A stretch of DNA of 64,000 nucleotides from G016234445 sp964438865 (GCA_964438865.1 CAYTMI010000001.1:558001-622000); one strand, 5' to 3'. Shown: positions 22,691 to 32,024, counted from the first letter of the stretch. The notes: generated by a model not told the origin, from the sequence alone. Numbers and translations: made by a program.

Positions 22691-25426
22691 GTGAATCTTT
22701 CGCACAAAAGGCCGTTGATGGCACTCTTTTTCCGGCGTGTTGGACCCACCTGGCGATTTGCCCTCGGGGCGCTGTTCCTGGTCGGTGTGCTCGGGTACGT
22801 GCTCGTCTCGTTCCTGAGCCGCTCCATCGAACAGTCCAACCTCGACGGCGCAGCAGCCGAGGCGCGGGACACCGTGGCCTACCGGCTGCTGGTCGAGCTG
22901 ACTCCCGAAGATATGCAGGCGCCCTTCGAAGGCGACCGGCTGGCGGAGTTCGACCGGTTCGTGAAGGACAGCGTGGTTTCGTCGCGGACGGCGCGGGTGA
23001 AGGTGTGGGACCGGGCGGGGCAGGTGCTGTACGCCGACGATCCGGCGATCATCGGGGTGACGTTCCCCCCCGGCGACGAGTACCTGGAGGCGCTCGCGGG
23101 GAAGACGGTTGCGGGCACCACGGGGGCCGCAGGAGCGGAGAACCAGTCGGAAGCTGGATTCGGGAAGCTCCTGGAGGTATACAGCCCGGTGGTGTTCCCG
23201 GGGTCCAGCGAGCCGGCGGGGGTGTTCGAGATCTACCAGGACTACGGCCCGGTGGCGCACCAGATCGGGACCATGCGGCGGTACGTGGTGTTCACGCTGG
23301 GCGGCGGGCTCGCGATCCTCTACGCGGCGCTGCTTGCTATGGCACAGGGCGCCTGGGTGATCCGCGGGAAGACGCGGGCGCTGGTCGCTTCGGAGCGGAA
23401 GTTCCAGGAACTCGTGCAGTCGGTCGACGCGATCGTGTGGGAGGCGGATGGGGTCACGGGGGAGTTCACGTTTGTCAACGACCAGGCGGAGCGCATCCTC
23501 GGCACCGGGGCCAACGAATGGCTCCGCACACCGAAGGCATGGGCCGACCACATCCATCCGGAGGACCGGGCGGCAACGCTCGCTACATCGATGGAGGCGA
23601 TCGCCGCGATGCGGGGCCACGTGCTCGAGTACCGGATGGTAACTGCGGAGGGGCGGGTGATATGGCTCCACGCGCTGGTCCGCGTCGAATGCCAGGATGG
23701 CAAGCCCGTGCGGTTGCGGGGGGTGATGTTCGACATCACCGAGCGCAAGAAAGCGGAAGACGCTATCTCGCGGTTGGCGGCGATCGTGGCGTCGTCGGAC
23801 GACGTGGTCATCGGCGTCGACCTGGAGGGGACGGTAGCCACGTGGAACGCGGCGGCGGAACAGCTGACGGGGATGGCGGCTTCGCAGGTGATCGGGACGC
23901 CGCTGGGCGAAAGCCTGCCGGAGTATCGCGGTGTGGTGATGGCCGCGCTGGCGAGGACCGCGATCGGGGAGCGAGTCGACCCGTTCGAGATCACGGTAAA
24001 GGCGTCGGACGGGCGTGAGCTGGCGATGTCGGTTTCGGTGTTCGCGGTGAACGGGCCGGAGGGGAAGCCCGTGGGGCTGGCGAGCATCATCCGGGACGTG
24101 ACGGAGCGCCGTCAGATGGAGGAGAAGCTGGCGCACCTGGCGAGCCGCGACGGGCTGACGGGACTCTACAACCGGCGGCGCTTCGAAGAGAAGCTGGAGC
24201 GGGAGTGCGCCCTGGCGCAGAGGATGCACGCGCATGGAGCGTTGCTGTTCCTCGACCTCGACGGGTTCAAGGGCGTGAACGACACGCTCGGGCACCACGC
24301 GGGCGACGAGTTGCTGGTGGGGCTGGCGGGGGTGCTGCATGAACGGATGCGGGAGACCGACATCCTCGCGCGGCTGGGGGGCGACGAGTTCGCGGTTTAC
24401 CTGCACGGGGCAGGCGAAGAGGATGCCCTGCTGGTTGGCCGGGAGCTGTGCGAGCGAATCCGGGGCTACCGGATGGTGCTCAACGGGCAGGTGGTTTCGG
24501 TGACGGCGAGCGTGGGGATCGCGCTGTTGCCAGGCCATGGGACGCGGCCCGCGGACCTGCTGGTGCGCGCGGACATCGCGATGTACCGGGCGAAAGAAGA
24601 TGGCCGCGACCGGGTGCGTGTGTACCGGCCGGACGAGGACGCGGCGATGGAGGGCAGGGCGCAGCTGACGTGGGAGCAGCGCATCCGCAACGCGCTGGCG
24701 CAGCGGCGGCTCGTGTTCTACGCGCAGCCGATCCGCCACCTGGGCCGGGAGTCGAACCATTTCGAACTGCTGCTGCGGATGAACGGCGAGGACGGCGAGG
24801 TGATCCTGCCGGACGCGTTCCTGCCCGCGGCCGAGCGTTCGGGGCTGATCCACGAGATCGACCGGTGGGCAGTAACGGAGGCGATCCGGCTGCTGGGGCG
24901 ATTCGTGGGCAGGGCCGCTTCGCCGCGGTATTCGGTGAACCTTTCGGCGATGGCGTTCAACGACGAAGCGCTGTTGCCGCTGATCGAGCGGGAACTGGCG
25001 CGGTCGAAGGTGGACCCGGCGAACCTGGTGCTGGAGATGTCGGAGACGGCGGCGCTCGTGAACATGGAGAAGGCGGGGGTGTTCATCGGGGGATTGAAGG
25101 CGCTGGGCTGCCGGTTCGCGATCGACGACTTCGGAGCGGGGGCATCGTCGTTTTCGTATCTGAAGCGGTTGCCGGTGGACTACGTGAAGATCGACGGGAG
25201 CTTCATCCAGAATCTTGCGAAGGATTCGGTGGACCGGCACCTGGTGAAGGCGATGGTGGCCGTGGCGCGCGGGCTGGGGAACCAGACGATCGCGGAATTT
25301 GTGAGGGACGAAGAGACGCTGCAGATCCTGGTGGGCTACGGGGTGGACGGGGCGCAGGGCTCCTACATCGGCCGCCCAGCGCCGATGGAGGAGGAGGGAG
25401 TGGAGGGGCTGGAGGACGTGGCGTGA
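22691..25426 (+). CDS. Membrane PAS-PAS-GGDEF-EAL cyclic-di-GMP protein
   Basis: About 911 residues. It has two membrane helices (~18-40 and ~205-225) enclosing an extracytoplasmic sensor, PAS domains at ~235-350 and ~360-470, and GGDEF at ~480-645 with an intact RLGGDEF motif, so diguanylate cyclase activity is expected. EAL at ~660-905 begins with FELLLRM (ELL in place of EAL, key Glu kept), with YSVNLSAM, LEMSETAA, AIDDFGAGASS and YVKIDGSF conserved. The usual AEGVE motif reads AEFVRDEE, so its second acidic residue is Arg, and phosphodiesterase activity may be weakened. Start GTG 22691 has GAGAGGGG nine bases upstream; ATG 22718 is an alternative. Target unknown; the SipW/TasA-like surface operons in this window are possible outputs, by analogy only. 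Confidence 0.9.
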   Translation: MNLSHKRPLMALFFRRVGPTWRFALGALFLVGVLGYVLVSFLSRSIEQSNLDGAAAEARDTVAYRLLVELTPEDMQAPFEGDRLAEFDRFVKDSVVSSRTARVKVWDRAGQVLYADDPAIIGVTFPPGDEYLEALAGKTVAGTTGAAGAENQSEAGFGKLLEVYSPVVFPGSSEPAGVFEIYQDYGPVAHQIGTMRRYVVFTLGGGLAILYAALLAMAQGAWVIRGKTRALVASERKFQELVQSVDAIVWEADGVTGEFTFVNDQAERILGTGANEWLRTPKAWADHIHPEDRAATLATSMEAIAAMRGHVLEYRMVTAEGRVIWLHALVRVECQDGKPVRLRGVMFDITERKKAEDAISRLAAIVASSDDVVIGVDLEGTVATWNAAAEQLTGMAASQVIGTPLGESLPEYRGVVMAALARTAIGERVDPFEITVKASDGRELAMSVSVFAVNGPEGKPVGLASIIRDVTERRQMEEKLAHLASRDGLTGLYNRRRFEEKLERECALAQRMHAHGALLFLDLDGFKGVNDTLGHHAGDELLVGLAGVLHERMRETDILARLGGDEFAVYLHGAGEEDALLVGRELCERIRGYRMVLNGQVVSVTASVGIALLPGHGTRPADLLVRADIAMYRAKEDGRDRVRVYRPDEDAAMEGRAQLTWEQRIRNALAQRRLVFYAQPIRHLGRESNHFELLLRMNGEDGEVILPDAFLPAAERSGLIHEIDRWAVTEAIRLLGRFVGRAASPRYSVNLSAMAFNDEALLPLIERELARSKVDPANLVLEMSETAALVNMEKAGVFIGGLKALGCRFAIDDFGAGASSFSYLKRLPVDYVKIDGSFIQNLAKDSVDRHLVKAMVAVARGLGNQTIAEFVRDEETLQILVGYGVDGAQGSYIGRPAPMEEEGVEGLEDVA

Positions 25427-25445
25427 GCTGGGGGGCGGGGATCCC

Positions 25446-25655
25446 TCAGGTGTAGAGGGCGGTGATGACGTAGTCGTCGGGGTTGTTGTTGTCGCCGGTG
25501 TCGACGATGACGCGTCTGTTGGCGACGTACTCGGCGCTGGCGAAGCGGCTGGAGCGGACGCTGGTGAGGGTGCGGGGCTGGGAGCCGTCGAGGCGAACAA
25601 CGGAGAGGTAGGTGCCGGCGACGAAGGAGATCAGGGTGCCGCGAATCAGAGCCAT
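25446..25655 (-). CDS. Small hypothetical protein, last gene of phage-tail-like cluster
   Basis: A 69-residue protein (MALIRGTLISFVAG start, NRRVIVDTGDNNNPDDY near the end). No family recognised. Its ATG overlaps the stop of the gene before it (TGATG) and GGAG lies 8 bases upstream, so translation is coupled. It belongs to the three-gene minus-strand cluster led by the tail-like gene. Confidence 0.55.
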   Translation of the reverse strand: MALIRGTLISFVAGTYLSVVRLDGSQPRTLTSVRSSRFASAEYVANRRVIVDTGDNNNPDDYVITALYT

Positions 25656-25936
25656 CAGCGTCGCTCCGGGGTGTGGATGTGGGGAATCTCGCCGCACAGC
25701 GGCCCCCAGTCGTGCATGCAGACGAAGCCGTCGTAGTTCGCGGCGGCGTCGTGCATGGCGTGGTAAACGCTCCAGAGGTCGGCTGTGGTGCGGATGCGGG
25801 CGCGCCGTCGTATGAGGTCGCGCATAAGCCCGTCGACGCGGTAGATGCGCCCGCCGGGCTCGCAGTCGGCGCTTGGGTTCATGGTGGGGTCCGCTCCCTC
25901 CCGGTCGCGGTTCGGATGGGGCTGCGGTTCTGCCAT
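25655..25936 (-). CDS. Small hypothetical protein with a repeat-derived N-terminus
   Basis: A 93-residue protein. The body has RIYRVDGLMRDLIRRRAR, TADLWSVYHAMHDAAANYD and GFVCMHDWGPLCGE; no family recognised. ATG 25936 directly follows the stop of the tail-like gene and has GGAGG at 7 bases, so this is the likely start. Residues ~6-18 (PHPNRDREGADPT) are encoded by a copy of the dispersed repeat block CCTCCCGGTCGCGG/TTCGG (about 25888-25920) seen in intergenic positions elsewhere. The repeat seems to have inserted in frame, or translation may really begin at ATG 25882, which has GGGAGGGAG upstream. Confidence 0.55.
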   Translation of the reverse strand: MAEPQPHPNRDREGADPTMNPSADCEPGGRIYRVDGLMRDLIRRRARIRTTADLWSVYHAMHDAAANYDGFVCMHDWGPLCGEIPHIHTPERR

Positions 25937-28006
25937 CTACATGCCTCCGAGGGTGATGGTGGTGTCGTAGCGGGCGGCTTTGGGGCCGCGGGCGTAGTCA
26001 AGGGCGAGGGCGAGGACGCGGTACTTGGTGGCGCTGATGCCGAGGGCGGTGTCGGTGACGGTGATGACGTCAAGGACCTGGCGGGCGGCGTCGAAGGGGG
26101 CGGTGACGGTGCCGAACACCCGTTCTACGGTGTCCCTCCGGGCGCTGGCGGTGGCGTAGCTGGTGGCGAGGGCGCTGGTGGTGGCGTCGATGACGCGCTG
26201 CTGTCTGAGGCGGGGGCCGTGCTGGTAGATGCTGGGGTAGTTGAAGGCGTCGGCGCCGAAGGCGGTGGCTCCGGAGAGCCGGAGCCAGTTGTCTGCCTGT
26301 GGCTCGTCTGTGAGGTCCAGGGCGGCGATTGGGTGGTTGCCGGCCCCACCGTAGGTTTGGTCGCTGGCGTCGGTTGTGAGGGTGCCTATGACGCGGAACT
26401 CGGCGCGGTCAGGCCGGACGAAGTCTGAGGTGGGGGCGAGGAGGGCGCGGAGGGCGTCGGCGTGGGACTGTCCTGGTGCGACGGCGAAGGCGGGGCTGGT
26501 GGCGGTGAAGTTGGTCGACGGGGCGCGGGGCGCTCCCGCCTGGACGGCGGAGTAGCCGGCGCGGGCGGCGAACCTCGCGAAGAGGGTCGCTCTCGTCGCC
26601 GCGGCGGCGGCGAACTGGTAGACCTGGCTGACGTCGTTCTGCTCGGCTGCTTCCCAGGGGCCGGAACCTTCGACGATGGCGACAAGCTGACCGTCGTTGC
26701 GGTGGCGGTAGGTGATGCGGTCGACGGTGAAGTCGAGGGTGACGCCGTACTCGGCGGCGTCGCTGGCGCCGGACTTGTAGCCGGGCTGGAGGGTGACGGT
26801 GCCTCCGACCATGAGGCCGTCGAAGGTGGCGTTGGGGGCGGCGTTCAGGGCGCCGTCGTGGTTGTCGAGTTCGAGGGTTATGTGCGATTTGTCGGTGGCC
26901 ACAAGGTACTTGCAACTGAGGACGCGGCTGGTGAGGTCGTCGCTGGTGCTGGTGCTGGCGTACCAGACTCCGCCGGGGACGATCATCCATGCGGCGCTTG
27001 AGCGCCACGTGAGGGCGACGCCGAAGGCGCTCGAGGGCTCGGCGGGGCTGCCGGAACTCCAGTAGGCGGCGTCCAGGCCTCCGCCGTAGGCGGGCCGGGT
27101 GATGCGGGCGAGGGTGTAGTTGGGGGCGGTGACGGTCTCCCCGAAGATGTAGGCGACCTGGGGGTAGCTGCCGACGATGGCGGCTCCAGAGGAGACGCGG
27201 AAGGTGCTGAGGCTGCCGCCGCCGGTGTCGTCGTTCTCGGCGGCCTCGGTGAGCGCGCTCCAGGTGCCGGAGGTGTAGAGGCCACCGTCTCCGAAGGAGC
27301 AGGACCATAGCCTCGGCTGGCCGGTGGAGTTGGTGATGCGTCCGGCGACGATGAGGCCGTAGTCGGCGCCGTCGTGGGTGGCGGCGAGGGAGAGGGCGAA
27401 GCAGGCGTTGGTCCAGGCGGTGCCTGCGGTGCCTTCCCAGACTCCGGCGGTGCGGCGGACGCGGAGGACGTTGTTGGCGGAGTTGACGTGGAAGACGGCG
27501 ATGTTGCCGGCGGCGTTGTAGGCGAGTGCGGAGCCGTAGCCGCTGCTGGCGGTGGCGATGCGGATGGTGGGGGTGCCCCACGTGGCGCCTCCGTCGGTGC
27601 TGAGGGAGACGTAGGTGCCCTGGCGGGAGGAGCGGGTCCAGCAGAGGGCGATTTCGTTGCTGGTTGGGTTGATGGCCATGCCGATGCTGGCGCCCGCGGT
27701 CCAGGAGCCGTCGAAGCCTGCGGGGAGGGCTGTCCAGGAGGAGTAGGTGGAGCCGGAGCCGGGGGTGGTGACTCTGGAGGTGTAGATGCGGCCGGCGGCT
27801 GAGTCCATGCGGGCGCGGATGAGGGCGCCGTCGTTGGCGACGACGACGGCGGTGGGGCCGTCGTTGTCGGCCCCGGTGTAGTAGCGGGTGAAGCGGAGGG
27901 TGTCGAGTTGGGCGCGTTTGGAGGTAGCGGTGACGGTGAGGACGGGTTTGCGGCCAGAGGGGAGTTTCTGGTGGGCGGAGAGGGTGCCGGAGATGGTGGC
28001 GGCCAT
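25937..28006 (-). CDS. Phage tail/baseplate-like protein
   Basis: About 689 residues, no signal peptide. The N-terminal half has BNR-type turns (STDGGATWGTP, plus Ser/Thr/Gly-rich repeats), suggesting a beta-propeller. The C-terminal half (LDNHDGALNAAPNATFDG, VTLDFTVDRITYRHRNDGQ, then VLDVITVTDTALGISATKYR and LDYARGPKAARYDTTITLGG) has the look of phage tail hub or tip proteins, where a long beta protein ends in a domain setting up D-like tail structures. This is pattern resemblance, not a motif match. ATG 28006 and GTG 28060 are both possible starts and neither has a clear ribosome site. Two small coupled genes follow. No integrase, capsid, portal or terminase is adjacent. Confidence 0.5.
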   Translation of the reverse strand: MAATISGTLSAHQKLPSGRKPVLTVTATSKRAQLDTLRFTRYYTGADNDGPTAVVVANDGALIRARMDSAAGRIYTSRVTTPGSGSTYSSWTALPAGFDGSWTAGASIGMAINPTSNEIALCWTRSSRQGTYVSLSTDGGATWGTPTIRIATASSGYGSALAYNAAGNIAVFHVNSANNVLRVRRTAGVWEGTAGTAWTNACFALSLAATHDGADYGLIVAGRITNSTGQPRLWSCSFGDGGLYTSGTWSALTEAAENDDTGGGSLSTFRVSSGAAIVGSYPQVAYIFGETVTAPNYTLARITRPAYGGGLDAAYWSSGSPAEPSSAFGVALTWRSSAAWMIVPGGVWYASTSTSDDLTSRVLSCKYLVATDKSHITLELDNHDGALNAAPNATFDGLMVGGTVTLQPGYKSGASDAAEYGVTLDFTVDRITYRHRNDGQLVAIVEGSGPWEAAEQNDVSQVYQFAAAAATRATLFARFAARAGYSAVQAGAPRAPSTNFTATSPAFAVAPGQSHADALRALLAPTSDFVRPDRAEFRVIGTLTTDASDQTYGGAGNHPIAALDLTDEPQADNWLRLSGATAFGADAFNYPSIYQHGPRLRQQRVIDATTSALATSYATASARRDTVERVFGTVTAPFDAARQVLDVITVTDTALGISATKYRVLALALDYARGPKAARYDTTITLGGM

Positions 28007-28114
28007 AGTGTCGTGCAGTGTGGGGGGAGGTTCGCCGCAACGCCGAGGCCCGGGCGTCACTCAACGGGGCTCAAACGAGCACGCTCGATCGGGGCAAGAG
28101 CGGCCGATCTACAT

Positions 28115-28128
28115 TTACGCTCGCGTAA
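28115..28128. promoter_or_regulatory. Palindromic operator candidate upstream of ABC exporter
   Basis: TTACGCTCGCGTAA is an inverted repeat with 6-bp arms, 37 bases before the GTG of the first ABC gene. It is followed by GGGTGTGATACCC (28129-28141), a second small inverted repeat. The position between a divergent gene pair fits a TetR- or MarR-type repressor site for a drug-exporter operon, but no regulator gene is adjacent. Confidence 0.45.
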
Positions 28129-28164
28129 GGGTGTGATACCCTTCCAGACTCAGGGGAGCCTTCC

Positions 28165-30057
28165 GTGCGTCATCTTTTCCGTCTCGGTCACTACCTTGGC
28201 CTCCACCGGATGCAACTCGCGGGGGCGCTGGCTTGCGTCATCCTCTCCGGCGCTTTCGTGATGCTGAGCCCGCTGCTTGTGCGCTACGCGATCAACTATG
28301 GCCTGAAGCCCGTGTATGGCGCGGACCGCCGGATTACGGGACTGGATGGCAACGAAAACCTCCTCATCTTCAGCGCGCTCGGGATCATCGCCTTCGCGCT
28401 CGCCCGCGGACTCTTTTCTTTCGGCCAGCAGTATCTCGGGGAATCCGTCGGCCAGAAGGTTGCCTACGACATCCGCAACGGGATCTACGACAACCTCCAG
28501 CGCCTGAGCTATGCCTACCACGACAAAGTCCAGACTGGTCAGATTATGTCGCGCGCGACCCAGGACGTTGAGAACATCCGGATGTTCATCAACATGGGCC
28601 TGCTCCGGCTCGTGTACATCGCCCTCGTGCTCGGCATCTCCGTCATCGGGATGTTCTGGATCAACTGGCAACTGGCGCTCGTCAGCCTCTGCACGATGCC
28701 GATCCTCGCCTGGCGGTCGATGGTGGTGAGCAGCCGGATGCGGCCGATCTGGCGGGACATCCAGGAGAACCAGGCGGTGATGACGCAGGTCGCGGAAGAG
28801 GGCCTCACCGGGATTCGGGTGGTCAAAGCCTTCAGCCGCGAACCCTTCGAAAGCGAGAAGTTCCGAACCGCAGCCCAGCAGCAGGCCGACCTCAGCTACT
28901 CCCAGGCCCGGATGATGGCCACGCACCAGCCGCTGCTCCAGGGCATCTCGGCGGGGCAGGTGGCGCTCACCGTAGGCGTCGGCTCCTACCTCATCTCCCA
29001 GGGCACGGCGCAGGCGGGCGACCTCCTCCTCTTCACCCTCTGGCTCAACCTGCTCATGATGCCGGTGCGCATGCTCGGCTTCATCCTCAGCATCGTCGTC
29101 CGCGCCATCTCTTCGGCCGAACGCGTCTGGGAACTGATGGACGCGCAGTCGGCCGTGCAGGAGAAGCCGGGTGCGATCCCGCTCGAAGACGTCAAGGGCC
29201 GCGTCCGGTTCGACGGCGTTGGCTTCGGTTATGACAATGTCAGCGCCGTCCTTGCGGGGGTGGACATCGACGCCCAGCCGGGCCAGGTGATCGCCCTCCT
29301 CGGCCCGACCGGCAGCGGCAAGTCCACCGTCGTCAACCTCATCCCGCGCTTCTACGACGTCACGGCCGGGCGGATCACGATCGACGGCCACGATGTCCGC
29401 GACATGACGCTGGAGTCGCTTCGCCGCCAGATCGGGATCGTCCAGCAGGACGTCTTCCTGTTCATCGGCACGATTCGGGACAACATCGCCTACGGGAAGC
29501 CGGAGGCCACGCAGGAAGAGATCGAACGCGCCGCGAAGGCCGCCCGCATCCACGACTTCATCGTCTCGCTGCCGTATGGCTACGACGAATGGGTGGGGGA
29601 ACGCGGGGTGACGCTTTCCGGCGGGCAGAAGCAGCGCATCGCGATCGCCCGGACCCTGCTGCTTGACCCGAAGATCCTGATCTTCGACGACTCGACGGCG
29701 AGCGTGGATTCGCAGACCGAGTACCTGATCCAGCAGGCGCTGCAGGAGCTGATGAAGGGGCGGACAACGTTCGTCATCGCCCAGCGATTGCGGACGGTGA
29801 TGGGCGCGGATCAGATCATCGTGCTGCAGCGGGGCAAGGTGGTGCAGCGCGGGAAGCACCAGGAGCTGCTCGAAGAGGAAGGGCTCTACCGGCGAATCTT
29901 CGACCTCGAACTGAAGGACCAGGAAGAAGCGCTTGGCCGCGGCACCCCGGCTCTCGCTGGGGCCAACGGGGCCGGGGGCCGTCTGCCTGAGCCGTTGCGG
30001 CCGGCCGCAGGCCCGTTCTCGAAGCAGCCGACGGGCGCGCCCGGAGGTGGCAACTAA
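28165..30057 (+). CDS. ABC exporter half-transporter, degenerate-site subunit
   Basis: About 630 residues: six-helix exporter membrane domain, then a nucleotide-binding domain with Walker A GPTGSGKST (~380), signature LSGGQKQR and Walker B ILIFDDSTASVD (~506). The residue after the Walker B Asp is Asp instead of catalytic Glu. This is the hallmark of the degenerate-site half of heterodimeric exporters such as TM287/288 or BmrCD. It likely pumps drugs or lipids outward with its partner. Start GTG 28165 with GGGGAG upstream. The stop overlaps the start of the partner gene by one base (TAATG). Confidence 0.93.
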   Translation: MRHLFRLGHYLGLHRMQLAGALACVILSGAFVMLSPLLVRYAINYGLKPVYGADRRITGLDGNENLLIFSALGIIAFALARGLFSFGQQYLGESVGQKVAYDIRNGIYDNLQRLSYAYHDKVQTGQIMSRATQDVENIRMFINMGLLRLVYIALVLGISVIGMFWINWQLALVSLCTMPILAWRSMVVSSRMRPIWRDIQENQAVMTQVAEEGLTGIRVVKAFSREPFESEKFRTAAQQQADLSYSQARMMATHQPLLQGISAGQVALTVGVGSYLISQGTAQAGDLLLFTLWLNLLMMPVRMLGFILSIVVRAISSAERVWELMDAQSAVQEKPGAIPLEDVKGRVRFDGVGFGYDNVSAVLAGVDIDAQPGQVIALLGPTGSGKSTVVNLIPRFYDVTAGRITIDGHDVRDMTLESLRRQIGIVQQDVFLFIGTIRDNIAYGKPEATQEEIERAAKAARIHDFIVSLPYGYDEWVGERGVTLSGGQKQRIAIARTLLLDPKILIFDDSTASVDSQTEYLIQQALQELMKGRTTFVIAQRLRTVMGADQIIVLQRGKVVQRGKHQELLEEEGLYRRIFDLELKDQEEALGRGTPALAGANGAGGRLPEPLRPAAGPFSKQPTGAPGGGN

Positions 30058-32024
30058 TGGGAATGATGGGTGGTGGCGCAGGCGCGGGCGGATGGAGCAC
30101 CGGCATCGGCGGTCAGGCCATGGGGCCGAGCCGCACCGGCCGTGGCTCCGACGGCTGGGACGACGAGTACCTGGGCAAGGTCTACGACGCAAAGGTTGTC
30201 CGGCGGCTGATGCCCTACCTCAAGCAGTACAAGCTCCACGCGTCGCTCGCCTTCATTTGCATGGTGGTGTCGGCCCTCACCAGCTTCCTCCAGCCACTGC
30301 TCATCGGCCTGACGGTGAAGGCCGGGATCGAGCACAACTCGAAGCTGGTCTGGACCTTCCTCGGGATCATGCTGGGGATGGCGCTGGTGGGCTGGGCCGC
30401 GTCCTACATCCAGTTGCTCACCACCTCATGGATGGGCAACCGGCTGCTCATGCAGCTTCGCACCGAGATGTACGACCACATGCAAGGGCTTTCGCTCAGC
30501 TTCTACGACGAGATGGAAGTGGGCCGCATGATCAGCCGCCTCACCAGCGACGTGACGGTGATGCAGGAACTCCTGACGAGCGGGTCGCTCACCTTCCTGG
30601 CGGACATCGTGGGCCTTGCGATCGTCGTCGTCACACTCCTGCTGATCGACTGGCAACTGGCGCTGGTGACCTTCGCGATCGTGCCGCCGCTGGTGGTGAT
30701 CATGGTCTGGTGGGCGGGCCACGCGAAGGCGGCGTTCGTGAACGTCCGGATCAAGATCAGCGCCCTCTACGGCACCCTCGCCGAAAACGTCTCCGGCGTC
30801 CGCGCTGTCCAATCCATGTCGCGCGAAGACGAAAACGCGCGGCGGTTCGATTCGCTGAACCAGCAGAACCGGAACGCCAACATCTGGGCCGGGATGCTCA
30901 GCGCCGCGATCATGCCCGTCATCGAACTGGCAGTGGCGATCGCGACGGCGGCGGTCATCATCGTCGGCGGCCTCCGCGCGCTCAACGCGAGTTCGGTCGA
31001 CATCGCCAGCCTCTTCCTCGTGCTCACCGCCTTCACCATCTACGTCGGGCGCTTCTTCGACCCGATCCGGGACCTGGTGCTGCAGTACACGATGCTCCAG
31101 CGCGCCATGGCCGGCGGCGAACGCATCTTCGAAGTGCTCGACACCGAGCCCCGGATCCAGGACAAGCCGGACGCCTTCGAACTCGAATCCGTCGAAGGGC
31201 GAGTGGACTTCGACCACGTCTTCTTCCATTACATCGAAGGCGTCCCCATCCTTCGCGACGTCGACCTGCACGTGCAGCCGGGCGAGACGATTGCCTTCGT
31301 CGGGCACACCGGCGCGGGCAAGACCACGATCACGTCACTCGTCAGCCGGGGGTACGAAGTCACGGACGGCGCCATCCGGATCGACGGCCACGACATTCGC
31401 GACGTGAAGCGGCGTTCGCTCACCCGGCACATGGGCGTCGTGCTCCAGAATCCCTACCTGTTCAGCGGCACCATCCGCGAGAACATCGCCTATGGACGGC
31501 CGGAAGCGACGGCCGAGGCGGTGCACTCCGCCGCCGAGGCAGTGGGCGCCGACGAGTTCATCACCCGGCTCGAACACGGCTATGACACGGTGCTCCAGCA
31601 GCGCGGCCAGAACCTGAGCGTCGGCCAGCGCCAGCTGATCAGCTTCGCCCGCGCCATCCTCGCGTCGCCGCGCATCCTCGTGCTCGACGAAGCGACGGCC
31701 TACGTCGACACCCAGACCGAAGTCATCATCCAGCGGGCGCTGCGCCTGTTGCTCAAGAACCGGACGAGCTTCGTCATCGCCCACCGCCTGAGCACGATCC
31801 GCGAAGCGAACCGGATCGTTGTGCTCGACAAGGGTTCGATCGCCGAGATTGGCTCGCACGACGAACTGCTGGCCCAGGGCGGCATCTACGCGAACCTCTA
31901 CAAGATGACCTACGAGCAAGAGCGCAAGGCGAACGAAGATGCCATGGCTGGCGAGGACGTGGCCTTTGCCCGCCGCCGCCAGGGCGAACTCGCCCCCCAG
32001 CCCGCGGCGGGCGGCGGCCAGTAG
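30057..32024 (+). CDS. ABC exporter half-transporter, catalytic subunit
   Basis: About 655 residues, partner of the preceding gene. The N-terminus is Gly-rich, followed by six helices, Walker A GHTGAGKTT (~416), signature LSVGQRQL and Walker B ILVLDEATAYVD (~540) with the catalytic Glu in place; H-loop FVIAHRLST. A canonical site in this subunit together with the degenerate Walker B in the other gives one consensus and one degenerate ATP site, as in TM287/288-type pumps. Translational coupling (1-base overlap) supports equal expression. Confidence 0.93.
   Translation: MGMMGGGAGAGGWSTGIGGQAMGPSRTGRGSDGWDDEYLGKVYDAKVVRRLMPYLKQYKLHASLAFICMVVSALTSFLQPLLIGLTVKAGIEHNSKLVWTFLGIMLGMALVGWAASYIQLLTTSWMGNRLLMQLRTEMYDHMQGLSLSFYDEMEVGRMISRLTSDVTVMQELLTSGSLTFLADIVGLAIVVVTLLLIDWQLALVTFAIVPPLVVIMVWWAGHAKAAFVNVRIKISALYGTLAENVSGVRAVQSMSREDENARRFDSLNQQNRNANIWAGMLSAAIMPVIELAVAIATAAVIIVGGLRALNASSVDIASLFLVLTAFTIYVGRFFDPIRDLVLQYTMLQRAMAGGERIFEVLDTEPRIQDKPDAFELESVEGRVDFDHVFFHYIEGVPILRDVDLHVQPGETIAFVGHTGAGKTTITSLVSRGYEVTDGAIRIDGHDIRDVKRRSLTRHMGVVLQNPYLFSGTIRENIAYGRPEATAEAVHSAAEAVGADEFITRLEHGYDTVLQQRGQNLSVGQRQLISFARAILASPRILVLDEATAYVDTQTEVIIQRALRLLLKNRTSFVIAHRLSTIREANRIVVLDKGSIAEIGSHDELLAQGGIYANLYKMTYEQERKANEDAMAGEDVAFARRRQGELAPQPAAGGGQ

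Noticed and set aside
22682..25600. Very long open frame (972 codons) on the minus strand opposite the GGDEF-EAL gene
   Set aside because: It is a GC-rich shadow: Arg/His/Pro-rich with no motifs, while the plus frame has complete PAS, GGDEF and EAL motifs.
26409..28064. 551-codon Arg/His-rich frame overlapping the tail-like gene
   Set aside because: Low-complexity shadow of the real frame; the tail-like frame has balanced composition, BNR turns and coupled downstream genes.
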